Source: Pseudomonadota bacterium
Lineage (GTDB): Bacteria > Pseudomonadota > Gammaproteobacteria > Burkholderiales > Burkholderiaceae_C
Assembly (NCBI GenBank): GCA_023387335.1
Contig: JAEWIF010000056.1
Span: forward strand, 1 to 64,000
Length of the DNA stretch: 64,000 nt
Reading direction: 5' to 3'
Shown here: piece by piece, positions 41,932 to 49,982 of the stretch
How the letters are laid out: each line of letters opens with the position of its first letter
Position numbering within the stretch: the stretch's first letter is position 1
The notes under the pieces: generated by a model
The model's input: only the letters and a program-made list of their open reading frames with translations
What the model was told of the DNA's origin: nothing
Database searches by the model: none
Position numbers and translations under genes: made by a program

Positions 41932-43301
41932 GCACCCTCTCCGTCCTCAATCCCGCCACCGGCGAGCTCATCGCCGAATTGCCCGCAGACGATGCGGCCT
42001 CGGTGCGAACGAGGTACGAGGCCGCGCGAGCCGCGCAGCCCGCGTGGGCCGCGGTGCCGCTGGCCGAGCGCCGCGCCTGCATCGAACGCTTCCGCGAAGC
42101 CGTGGTGCGCGAAACGGAATCGCTGGCCGCGACCATGACGCGCGAAACCGGCAAGCCCATCCGCATGTCGCGCAACGAGCTCACGGGCCTCTTGCCGCGC
42201 ATCGACTTCTTCCTCGGCATGGTCGAGCCGGTCACCGCGCCGGAGCAGGTCTTCGACGAGGCCGGCATCCGCGAGGTCATCCAGCATGAGCCGCTGGGCG
42301 TGGTCGCCAACATCTCGGCCTGGAACTACCCGTGGTTCGTGGGCTGCAACGTGCTGCTGCCCGCGCTCCTGACGGGCAACGCGGTGCTCTACAAGCCGTC
42401 CGAGTACGCGCCGATGACGGGACTGGCGATCACGCGGTTGCTGCACGAGTCCGGCGTGCCGCGCGACGTCATGGCCTGCCTGGTGGGCGCGGGCCCGGTC
42501 GGCGCCGCAATGCTGGAGCAGCCGATCGACGGCGTGTTCTTCACCGGCTCGCATGCGACCGGGCAGCGCATCGCGCAGGCCGTGGGTGGCCGCTTCCTCA
42601 AGCTGCAGCTGGAGCTCGGCGGCAAGGACCCGAGCTACGTCTGCGACGATGTCGATCCGCGCGCGGCCGCCGAATCGCTGGCCGACGGCGCCATGTACAA
42701 CACCGGCCAGAGCTGCTGCTCGGTCGAGCGCATCTACGTGCACGAGAAGGTGCACGACGCCTTCGTCGAGGCGTTCGTTTCCGCTGTCAAGCGCATGCGC
42801 ATGGGCGACCCGATGGACGAGGACACCTACATCGGAGCCCTCACCCGCGCGCCGCAGCTGGACGTGCTGGCGGAGCAGGTGACCGACGCGGTCGGCAAGG
42901 GCGCCAGGTTGCTGACCGGCGGCGGCCGCAAGCTCGGGCCCGGCCACTGGTTCGAGGCGAGCGTGCTGGTGAACGTGGACCACCGCATGGAACTCATGCG
43001 CGAGGAAAGCTTCGGGCCCGTGATCGGCATCCAGAAGGTGTCGGGCGACGACGAGGCGGTGCGCCTGATGAACGACACGCGCTACGGCCTGACCGCCGGC
43101 GTGTACACGCGCGACGAGACGCGTGCCAAGCGCCTTCTGGCGCAGGTGCGCGCGGGAAGCGTCTACTGGAACTGCTGCGACCGGGTCAGCCCGCGGCTGC
43201 CGTGGAGCGGCTTGGGCGATTCGGGGGTGGGCCTGACGTTGTCGGGCTACGGCATCCAGACGTTCACGCGGCCCAAGGCCTGGCACCTGCGCTCGGCGTG
43301 A
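41928..43301 (+). CDS. NAD(P)-dependent aldehyde dehydrogenase
   Basis: This 457-residue enzyme has the cofactor segment NISAWNYPWFVGCN, the catalytic glutamate in ELGGKDP and the nucleophile Cys263 in GQSCCSVERIY. It is slightly shorter than the usual 480-500 residues. As last gene of the gamma-glutamyl operon it should oxidise the gamma-glutamyl aminoaldehyde made by the neighbouring alcohol dehydrogenase to the acid that the hydrolase then cleaves. An equivalent role to PuuC is inferred from context. Confidence 0.93.
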   Translation: MSTLSVLNPATGELIAELPADDAASVRTRYEAARAAQPAWAAVPLAERRACIERFREAVVRETESLAATMTRETGKPIRMSRNELTGLLPRIDFFLGMVEPVTAPEQVFDEAGIREVIQHEPLGVVANISAWNYPWFVGCNVLLPALLTGNAVLYKPSEYAPMTGLAITRLLHESGVPRDVMACLVGAGPVGAAMLEQPIDGVFFTGSHATGQRIAQAVGGRFLKLQLELGGKDPSYVCDDVDPRAAAESLADGAMYNTGQSCCSVERIYVHEKVHDAFVEAFVSAVKRMRMGDPMDEDTYIGALTRAPQLDVLAEQVTDAVGKGARLLTGGGRKLGPGHWFEASVLVNVDHRMELMREESFGPVIGIQKVSGDDEAVRLMNDTRYGLTAGVYTRDETRAKRLLAQVRAGSVYWNCCDRVSPRLPWSGLGDSGVGLTLSGYGIQTFTRPKAWHLRSA

Positions 43302-43307
43302 GTGGCC

Positions 43308-43694
43308 TCAGGCGGCTTCCAGCTCGCCCCGCGCCTTGACGCAATAGTCGAGCAGCGCGTCGATCTCGGTGGACTTGTCGAACACGGCATCGGCGCCCAG
43401 CTGCGCGCAGCGGCGCCGCATGTCCGAAGTGGCATGGTTGCTCAGCACGATCACCTTCTGCCCGCGCTTGCGCGAGCGCAGCGCTTCCACCACCCGCAGC
43501 CCGGTGCCCTGGCGCAGAAACAGGTCCACCACCGCGACGTCCCAGCCTTCGGGGTTCTGCGCCAGCCAGCGCTTCGCCTCCTGCTCGGTATCCGCCAGGC
43601 CGGCCGGCTGGACTTCGGCCAGTTCCTGCAGCGTCTCGATCAGGTTGTCTCGGATCGTCGGGCTGTCCTCGACGATGTAGGCTCTCAGCGCCAT
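43308..43694 (-). CDS. Single-domain response regulator (receiver only)
   Basis: The 128-residue protein is only a CheY-like receiver. Acidic residues E9 and D10, phospho-acceptor Asp57 in VAVVDLFL, Ser85 in LSNHA at the Thr/Ser switch position and Lys107 in FDKS are all present, so it should be phosphorylatable. There is no output domain and no histidine kinase nearby. ATG 43694 is preceded by GGAG. It is convergent with the aldehyde dehydrogenase, leaving 6 bp between them. Confidence 0.92.
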   Translation of the reverse strand: MALRAYIVEDSPTIRDNLIETLQELAEVQPAGLADTEQEAKRWLAQNPEGWDVAVVDLFLRQGTGLRVVEALRSRKRGQKVIVLSNHATSDMRRRCAQLGADAVFDKSTEIDALLDYCVKARGELEAA

Positions 43695-43858
43695 AAGGCA
43701 ATGCTCCGCTCGCCGCGGGGCATCGCGCCTGGCGGCAGTTTTCCTTGAATTGCGGATCAATCTACCCAACCGCACCGTAGCGAGATGCAAGCTGGGGGGC
43801 CAAGCGGGTGTAGGAATGCGCGGTCAGCGCGCATTCACACACGTGCCGCTGTCGAGCT

Positions 43859-44842
43859 TCAGAGCGTGAGGATCGTGCTGCCCGTCGTCTTGCGCGCCTC
43901 GAGGTCGCGGTGCGCCTGCTGCACCTGCTCCAGCGGGTAGCGCTGGTCGATGCGGATCTTCACCTTGCCGGAGGCGACCACCTCGAACAGGTCGTCGGCC
44001 ATGGCCTGGGTGTTCTCGCGGCTGGTGATGTGGCTGAACAGCGTCTGGCGCGTCACGTACAGCGAGCCCTTGGCGCCCAGGATGCCGGGCGCGAAGGGCG
44101 GCACCGGGCCCGAGGCGTTGCCGAAGCTGGCCATCAGGCCGAGCGGCGCCAGGCAGTCGAGCGACTTGTCCCAGGTGTCCTTGCCCACCGAGTCGTAGAC
44201 CACCTTCACGCCCTTGCCGCCGGTGATCTCCTTGACCTTCTCCTTGAAGTCTTCCTTGGCGTAGTTGATGACGTGGGCGGCGCCGTGCGACTTGGCCAGC
44301 GCGCACTTCTCGTCGGAGCCGGCCGTGCCGATCAGCTGCAGCCCCAGCACCTTGGCCCACTGGCAGGCGATCAGGCCGACGCCGCCGGCCGCGGCATGGA
44401 AGAGCACCATGTCGCCCGCCTTCAGGCCGCCCTGCGGCAGCGTGCGCTTGAGCAGGTACTGCGCGGTGAGGCCCTTGAGCATCATGGCCGCGCCGGTTTC
44501 GAAGTCGATGGCGTCGGGCAGCTTGCACACGTTCATCGCCGGCATCACGCGGGCTTCGCAGTAGCTGCCGGGCGGCTGGCTGGCGTAGGCGGCGCGGTCG
44601 CCGGCCTTCAGGTGGGTGACGCCCTCGCCCACGGCTTCGACCACCCCGGAAGCTTCCATGCCGATCTGCAGCGGCAGCGGCAGCGTGTACAGGCCGGTGC
44701 GGTGGTACACGTCGATGAAGTTGAGGCCGATCGCCTTGTGGCGGATGCGGATCTGTCCCGGTCCGGGCTCGCCGACCTGGACGTCGGCCAGTTTCAGTTG
44801 CTCGGGTCCACCGGTCTGTTCGATGCGTACGGCGCGGCTCAT
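43859..44842 (-). CDS. Zinc-independent NADPH:quinone oxidoreductase (medium-chain family)
   Basis: The 327-residue product is QOR-like: MSRAVRIEQTGGPEQL at the start, the substrate-side motif NFIDVYHRTGLY, the NADPH motif AAAGGVGLIACQWAK and the ending TTGSTILTL. The zinc ligands of alcohol dehydrogenases are absent. It probably carries out NADPH-dependent reduction of quinones or enones in the cytoplasm. ATG 44842 is used; the extra upstream residues do not match the family. Confidence 0.93.
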   Translation of the reverse strand: MSRAVRIEQTGGPEQLKLADVQVGEPGPGQIRIRHKAIGLNFIDVYHRTGLYTLPLPLQIGMEASGVVEAVGEGVTHLKAGDRAAYASQPPGSYCEARVMPAMNVCKLPDAIDFETGAAMMLKGLTAQYLLKRTLPQGGLKAGDMVLFHAAAGGVGLIACQWAKVLGLQLIGTAGSDEKCALAKSHGAAHVINYAKEDFKEKVKEITGGKGVKVVYDSVGKDTWDKSLDCLAPLGLMASFGNASGPVPPFAPGILGAKGSLYVTRQTLFSHITSRENTQAMADDLFEVVASGKVKIRIDQRYPLEQVQQAHRDLEARKTTGSTILTL

Positions 44843-44940
44843 CTGCGGGTCTCCTCTTGTAGCTGCGAAGGCGCGCCATCCTGCCACGAATCGCCGCGCC
44901 CCGCCGGGCGTCCGCATGAGTGCCGCTAAAGTCGCTGCCC

Positions 44941-45849
44941 ATGCAACAACGCCTGACGCTTTCCACCGCGGGCATGCTGGTGCTGGCCCCGCTGCTGTGG
45001 GCCGGCAACGCGGTGGTCGGTCGCCTGCTGGCGGGCTCGATCCCGCCGATGACGCTCAACTTCCTGCGCTGGGCCATCGCCTTCGCCCTGCTGCTGCCGT
45101 TCACCGCGAAGCTGCTGCGGCGCGATGGCCCGCTCTGGCCGCACTGGCGCCGCTTCGCCGTGCTGGGTCTGCTCGGCGTGGGTTCCTACAACGCGCTGCA
45201 ATACCTCGCGCTCACGACCTCCACGCCGCTCAACGTGACGCTGGTGGCCGCGAGCACGCCGGCCTGGATGCTGGGCATGGGTGTCCTCTTCTTCCATCAG
45301 CGCGTCACGTGGCGGCAACTGGCGGGCGCGGCGCTGTCGATCGCCGGCGTCCTGGTGGTGCTCAGCCGCGGCGACTGGGACGTGCTGCTGCAGGTCCGGC
45401 TGGTCCCCGGCGACTTCTTCATGCTGCTGGCCACCGCGCTCTGGGCCATCTTCAGCTGGATGCTGGCGCAGCCGGTCGATCCGCCCGAGATCCGCGGCGA
45501 CTGGGCGGCGTTCCTGATGGCGCAGATGGTCTTCGGCCTGGGCTGGTCCGGCCTGTTCGCGGCGGGCGAGTGGATCGCCGCGCCACGGCACATCGACTGG
45601 AACACCGGCACGCTGCTCGGCCTGACCTACATCGTGCTGGGACCCGCGATCCTGGCGTACCGCAGTTACGGGCTGGGCGTGCAGCGGGTGGGCCCGAACA
45701 TCGCCGGTTTCTTCTCCAACCTCGCGCCGCTCTTCGCCGCGCTGTTGTCGGTGGCGTTCCTGGGCGACGCGCCCCGCGTGTACCACGCGGTGGCGTTCGT
45801 GCTGATCGTGGGCGGGATCGTGGTGTCGTCCCGCAGGAACGCGGCCTGA
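44941..45849 (+). CDS. EamA/DMT-superfamily permease
   Basis: The 302-residue membrane protein has about ten helices in two EamA halves (WAGNAVVGRLLAGSIPPMTL, and late FSNLAPLFAALLSVAFLGD). The motif PLNVTLVAASTPAWM is typical of RhaT/YdcZ-like DMT proteins. ATG 44941 fits the family N-terminus. It is divergent from the quinone reductase. The substrate is unknown. Confidence 0.9.
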   Translation: MQQRLTLSTAGMLVLAPLLWAGNAVVGRLLAGSIPPMTLNFLRWAIAFALLLPFTAKLLRRDGPLWPHWRRFAVLGLLGVGSYNALQYLALTTSTPLNVTLVAASTPAWMLGMGVLFFHQRVTWRQLAGAALSIAGVLVVLSRGDWDVLLQVRLVPGDFFMLLATALWAIFSWMLAQPVDPPEIRGDWAAFLMAQMVFGLGWSGLFAAGEWIAAPRHIDWNTGTLLGLTYIVLGPAILAYRSYGLGVQRVGPNIAGFFSNLAPLFAALLSVAFLGDAPRVYHAVAFVLIVGGIVVSSRRNAA

Positions 45850-45881
45850 GGCGCCCGGCGCAAGCCGGACGCTGGACGCCG

Positions 45882-46679
45882 TCAGTAGGTGCCGGGGTAG
45901 GCGCCGCCGTCCGTGAGGACATTCTGGCCCGTCATGTAGCCGGCCTGCGCGCTGCAGAGGAACGCGCAGGTGGCGCCGAATTCCTCCGGCGTGCCGAAGC
46001 GTTGCGCGGGGATGGTGTTCATTCGCGCCGACCGCACCTGGTCCATGGCCTGGCCGGTCTTCTTGACCGCGCCTTCCATCGTGGCACGCAGCCGGTCGGT
46101 GTCGAACGCGCCGGGCAGCAGGTTGTTGATGGTGACATTGGCCGAGGCCAGCTTGCGCGAGCGCGCCACGCCGGCCACGAAGCCGGTCAGGCCGCTGCGC
46201 GCGCCGTTCGACAGGCCGAGGATGTCGATCGGCGCCTTCACCGCCGACGAGGTGATGTTGACGATGCGACCGAAGCCGCGCGCCGCCATGCCGTCCACCG
46301 TCGCCTTGATCAGCTCGATCGGCGTGAGCATGTTGGCCTCCACCGCCTTGATCCAGGCCTCGCGGTCCCAGTCGCGGAAATCGCCGGGCGGCGGACCGCC
46401 GGCATTCGTGACGACGATGTCGTAGTCCTTGCGCGCGGCGAATGCCGCGGCGCGGCCCTCGGGGGTGGTGATGTCGGCCGCCACGGCGACCACCTGCGCC
46501 GCCTGCGGCCGCTGCGGGTCGGACCGCAGGCGGGCCGCGGCGTCCTCGAGCGCCTGCGCGCCGCGCGCCACGATCACCACGTTCACGCCTTCGCGCGCCA
46601 GCGCCTGCGCGCAGCCGAAGCCCAGTCCCTTGCTGGCGCCGCACACCAGCGCCCACTTGCCCGAAATGCCCAGATCCAT
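45882..46679 (-). CDS. Short-chain dehydrogenase/reductase with substituted active site
   Basis: The 265-residue SDR has the cofactor motif CGASKGLG (13-20), TNAGGPPPG in place of NNAG, and the catalytic-serine region NITSSAV (Ser144/145). At the YxxxK position it reads SNGAR, so Tyr is Ser157 and Lys is Arg161. The C-terminal FDTDRL and YMTGQNVLTDGGAYPGTY are intact. It belongs to a divergent SDR subfamily in Burkholderiales. Classic keto-reduction by the Tyr/Lys pair seems unlikely, so the reaction is unknown. It lies 61 bp after an EamA gene on the same strand. Confidence 0.88.
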   Translation of the reverse strand: MDLGISGKWALVCGASKGLGFGCAQALAREGVNVVIVARGAQALEDAAARLRSDPQRPQAAQVVAVAADITTPEGRAAAFAARKDYDIVVTNAGGPPPGDFRDWDREAWIKAVEANMLTPIELIKATVDGMAARGFGRIVNITSSAVKAPIDILGLSNGARSGLTGFVAGVARSRKLASANVTINNLLPGAFDTDRLRATMEGAVKKTGQAMDQVRSARMNTIPAQRFGTPEEFGATCAFLCSAQAGYMTGQNVLTDGGAYPGTY

Positions 46680-46740
46680 GGCTTGCCCGTCCTGCTGTCG
46701 ATGAAGCGCCGGATGATACGGGCGGCGCCAAAGCCCCGTC

Positions 46741-47688
46741 TCAGCGTGCCCCGCGCGTGAACACCCAGATCCCCGCGATCACGAGCATCGTGCCCGCTGC
46801 GATCCACGCCGTGAACGGTTCGCCCAGGACGAGCGCGCCCATCGCGATGGTGGACATCGGCCCCACCATGCCGGTCTGCGCCGAGAGCGCCGGGCCGATG
46901 CGCTCGATGGCCATCATCACCAGCAGCACCGGCACCGCGGTGCACAGCGTCGCGTTCAGCACCGAGAGCCAGATCACGGGCGCCGGCAGGTTGAGCGCCA
47001 CGTCGATCGGCCGCAGCAGCAGGAACTGCACGATGCAGCAGAGGCACGCGAACGAGGTCGCCAGGCCCACCAGCCGCAGCGAGCCCAGGCGCCGCACCAG
47101 CTGCCCGCTGTACACGAGGTAGCCGGCGTAGGTGATGGCGCTGACGAAGATCAGCGTGGCGCCCCACGCCGTGCCTTCGCCTTCGAGCCCGAGCTCCTGG
47201 CCGAACACCAGCAGCACGCCGGTGTAGCTGACGGCCATGCCGGCCAGCTGCATGCGGGTGAACGGCTTTCGGTGCACAAGCCAGCCGAGCAGCAGCACCA
47301 GCGTGGGATTGAGGTACAGGATCAGGCGCTCGAGCGAAGCCGTGACGTACTGCAGCCCGACGAAGTCGAGGAAGCTGGAGAGGTAGTAGCCGCTGAAGCC
47401 CAGGCCGATGACGCCCAGCCAGTCGGCGCGCGTGAGGGCCGGCTTGCCGCGGCCGGCCCACCAGGCCATGACCGCGAAGATCGGCAGCGCGAACAGCATG
47501 CGCAGCATGATCACCGTGACCGCGTCGGCGCCGTAGCGGTAGGCGAGCTTGACGATGATGGCCTTGCCGCTGAAGGCGATGGCGCCGGCGACGGCCAGGA
47601 CCAGGCCGGGAAGCAGGCGGTCCGGCGCGGCGGGGGTCGACTGGGGAGGCGAGTCGTCGCGGGCCGGCTCGGAGCTTGCGGAGGTCAT
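46741..47688 (-). CDS. EamA/DMT-superfamily permease
   Basis: The 315-residue membrane protein has a 30-residue polar N-terminus and then about ten helices (LVLAVAGAIAFSGKAIIVKL; late GMVGPMSTIAMGALVLGEPF). ATG 47688 is taken because upstream residues are not family-like. VGLQYVTASLERLILYLNPT matches the DMT drug/metabolite exporter group. It shares the strand with the SDR downstream and may be co-transcribed. The substrate is unknown. Confidence 0.9.
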   Translation of the reverse strand: MTSASSEPARDDSPPQSTPAAPDRLLPGLVLAVAGAIAFSGKAIIVKLAYRYGADAVTVIMLRMLFALPIFAVMAWWAGRGKPALTRADWLGVIGLGFSGYYLSSFLDFVGLQYVTASLERLILYLNPTLVLLLGWLVHRKPFTRMQLAGMAVSYTGVLLVFGQELGLEGEGTAWGATLIFVSAITYAGYLVYSGQLVRRLGSLRLVGLATSFACLCCIVQFLLLRPIDVALNLPAPVIWLSVLNATLCTAVPVLLVMMAIERIGPALSAQTGMVGPMSTIAMGALVLGEPFTAWIAAGTMLVIAGIWVFTRGAR

Positions 47689-47848
47689 CGGTCGCCGATT
47701 GTGCTCGCGCGCCTCCAGCTTCCGCAGGAGACGTCCGACTTCGATCACTTCACTCCAGGAGGCGCGCAGGCAAGCTCGGCTGCCCATGCCCTGCAAACTA
47801 TCACACCTGGTGGTACAGTCATGCCCGACAGGTCAGAGGCCGCCGTCC

Positions 47849-47995
47849 AGGATCTTCAAGACCAAAGAGTTCGCCAGGCTGGCAAGGAAGGCCGGAGTCG
47901 AAGGGGTTCGCGGTTCTGGGCGGCATGGAGAGGCTCGCGACAACAGGCGCGATCGTGGGATATGCAATGACTGCGAAGACGAAACACAAGGCTGA
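47849..47995 (+). pseudogene. Remnant of a RelE/HigB-like toxin gene (internal deletion)
   Basis: In one frame the DNA reads RIFKTKEFARLARKAGVE, the family-like N-terminus of a HigB/RelE mRNA-interferase. After about a dozen unrelated residues it reads RGICNDCEDETQG and stops at 47995, which resembles the C-terminal tail that overlaps the antitoxin start in this family. About 49 codons remain of a normal 100-115, and there is no proper start codon before RIFKTK. The catalytic middle is gone. The reading rests on family memory, so confidence is moderate. Confidence 0.5.
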
Positions 47996-48389
47996 GCGCC
48001 CGACGGCAAAGGAACCCGGTCGCTCCACTCGCGCGGCCAGGAGCAAGCCGGTCCCCGCCGGGGCAAAGGCAGCCCGCGCGCGCAGCAAGCCGAAGAGCGG
48101 CGCGATGGTGGCCGTCCTCTCCCTGGCGGCGGACATGGAGCGCGTCGGCCTCATCGACAAGAAGACCTTGCGCTCCTACGAGGACGTGTGCGCTCCGCCG
48201 GACTTTTCGCCGGAGGACGTGATCCGCATCCGCCGCCAGGCGAATGCGAGCCAGGGCTACTTCGCGCGCAGCCTCAACGTCAGCACCTCCGCCGTGCAGC
48301 AATGGGAATCCGGCGCCAAGCGCCCCAGCGGAACCGCCGCACGGCTGCTCGCCGTGGTCCAGAAGCACGGCCTCGAAGTGCTCGCCTGA
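47967..48389 (+). CDS. XRE/HigA-like antitoxin or DNA-binding regulator
   Basis: The 140-residue protein has a C-terminal helix-turn-helix (about 86-118): RRQANASQGYFARSLNVS and TSAVQQWESGAKRPSG. The segment MVAVLSLAADMERVGLIDKK before it is typical of HigA2-type antitoxins encoded downstream of their toxin. The first 45 residues are Lys/Arg/Ala-rich and probably disordered, longer than usual. The ATG lies inside the toxin remnant, 29 bp before its stop. With the toxin broken, it may persist as an autoregulated repressor or neutralise related toxins. Confidence 0.85.
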   Translation: MTAKTKHKAERPTAKEPGRSTRAARSKPVPAGAKAARARSKPKSGAMVAVLSLAADMERVGLIDKKTLRSYEDVCAPPDFSPEDVIRIRRQANASQGYFARSLNVSTSAVQQWESGAKRPSGTAARLLAVVQKHGLEVLA

Positions 48390-48398
48390 CTCCGGCCG

Positions 48399-48430
48399 CA
48401 AAAAAACAAACGGCGCCCGAAGGCGCCGTT
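48399..48430 (-). terminator. Rho-independent terminator of tctBA
   Basis: Read on the minus strand, aacggcgcc, loop ttcg, ggcgccgtt, then a T-rich tract with a run of seven T. It lies just after the tctA stop and converges with the antitoxin gene, whose transcript lacks a T-run on its side. Confidence 0.85.
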
Positions 48431-48451
48431 GCGGTCAGCGTGAGGCCAGCC

Positions 48452-49969
48452 TCAGGCTTCTTCTTCGTGGAACACGTCCTCGCGCTTGGCCTTGATCGAA
48501 GGCAGCAGCACGATCGCCAGCAGCAGCAGTGCGGCGGCGAGCAGGCCGGCGGACAGCGGACGGGTGACGAACACCGACCAGTCGCCGCGCGAGAGCAGCA
48601 GCGCGCGGCGCAGGTTCTCTTCCATCATCGGGCCCAGGATGAAGCCCAGCAGCAGCGGCGCGGGTTCGGCACCCAGCTTGATGAAGCCATAGCCGATGAT
48701 GCCGAACAGCGCCACCATCCAGATGTCCCAGGTGTTGTTGTTCGTGGAGTACACGCCGATGGCGCAGAACAGCACGATGGCGGGGAACAGCCAGCGGTAG
48801 GGCACGGTCAGCAGCTTGATCCACATGCCGATCAGCGGCAGGTTCAGGATGATCAGCATGGCGTTGCCGATCCACATCGAGGCGATCAGGCCCCAGAACA
48901 GCTGCGGGTTGCTGGTCATCACCTGCGGGCCCGGCTGGATGTTGTGGATGGTCATCGCACCGACCATCAGCGCCATCACGGCGTTGGGCGGGATACCGAG
49001 CGTCAGCAGCGGGATGAACGAGGTCTGCGAACCGGCGTTGTTGGCCGACTCGGGCGCGGCCACGCCGCGGATGTTGCCCTTGCCGAACGGCACTTCGCCC
49101 GGTTGCAGCTTGGTCTTCTTCTCGATCGTGTACGCGGCGAAGGCGGACAGCAGCGCGCCGCCACCGGGCAGGATGCCCAGCGCCGAGCCCAGGGCCGTCC
49201 CGCGCAGCACGGCGGGCGCCATGCGCTTGAAGTCTTCCTTGGTGGGGAACAGGCCCTTGACCGCGTTGGTGAACACCTCGCGCTCGTCGGCGTGCTTGCC
49301 CAGGTTGGAGATGATTTCGCCGTAGCCGAACACGCCCATCGCGATCACGATGAAGCCGACGCCGTCGGTCAGTTCCGGGATGTCGAACGAGTAGCGAGCG
49401 ACACCCGAGTTGACGTCCGTGCCGATCAGGCCGAGCAGCAGGCCCAGCACGATCATCGCGACCGCCTTGACCAGCGAACCGGAGGCCAGCACCACGGCGC
49501 CGATCAGGCCCAGCACCATCAGCGAGAAGTACTCGGCCGGGCCGAACTTGAAGGCCACTTCGGTCAGGGGCGCGGCGAACGCGGCCAGGATCAGCGTGGC
49601 GACCGAGCCCGCGAAGAACGAGCCGATGCCGGCGGCCGCCAGCGCGGGACCCGCCCGGCCCTGGCGCGCCATCTGGTAGCCGTCGATCACTGTCACCACC
49701 GAGGACGATTCGCCCGGCAGGTTGACCAGGATGGCGGTGGTGGAGCCGCCGTAGGCCGCGCCGTAGTAGATGCCGGCCAGCATGATCAGCGCGGACACGG
49801 GCGGCAGCGCGTACGTGGCCGGCAGCAGCATGGCGATGGTGGCCACCGGGCCGATGCCGGGCAGCACGCCGATGGCGGTGCCGAGCAGGCAGCCGATGAA
49901 GGCGTACAGCAGGTTGATCGGCGTGAAGGCGACGCCGAAGCCCAGGGATAGATTGCTCAGGAGTTCCAT
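48452..49969 (-). CDS. tctA: Tripartite tricarboxylate transporter large membrane subunit TctA
   Basis: The 505-residue inner-membrane protein has about 11-12 hydrophobic segments and the hallmark GVLPGIGPVATIAMLLPATY. YYGAAYGGSTTAILVNLPGE and the second-half repeat GILPGGGALLSAFAAY also fit. TctA is the secondary-transport channel for citrate-like acids or related substrates delivered by a TctC/Bug receptor. It follows tctB by 13 bp. No receptor gene is adjacent; the only Bug gene in the window is at 11142. Confidence 0.95.
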   Translation of the reverse strand: MELLSNLSLGFGVAFTPINLLYAFIGCLLGTAIGVLPGIGPVATIAMLLPATYALPPVSALIMLAGIYYGAAYGGSTTAILVNLPGESSSVVTVIDGYQMARQGRAGPALAAAGIGSFFAGSVATLILAAFAAPLTEVAFKFGPAEYFSLMVLGLIGAVVLASGSLVKAVAMIVLGLLLGLIGTDVNSGVARYSFDIPELTDGVGFIVIAMGVFGYGEIISNLGKHADEREVFTNAVKGLFPTKEDFKRMAPAVLRGTALGSALGILPGGGALLSAFAAYTIEKKTKLQPGEVPFGKGNIRGVAAPESANNAGSQTSFIPLLTLGIPPNAVMALMVGAMTIHNIQPGPQVMTSNPQLFWGLIASMWIGNAMLIILNLPLIGMWIKLLTVPYRWLFPAIVLFCAIGVYSTNNNTWDIWMVALFGIIGYGFIKLGAEPAPLLLGFILGPMMEENLRRALLLSRGDWSVFVTRPLSAGLLAAALLLLAIVLLPSIKAKREDVFHEEEA

Positions 49970-49982
49970 GGTGGGCGACCTG

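Noticed and set aside
47272..47970. Plus-strand frame antisense to the EamA gene
   Set aside because: Low-complexity antisense translation; only the short segments in another frame resemble a toxin.
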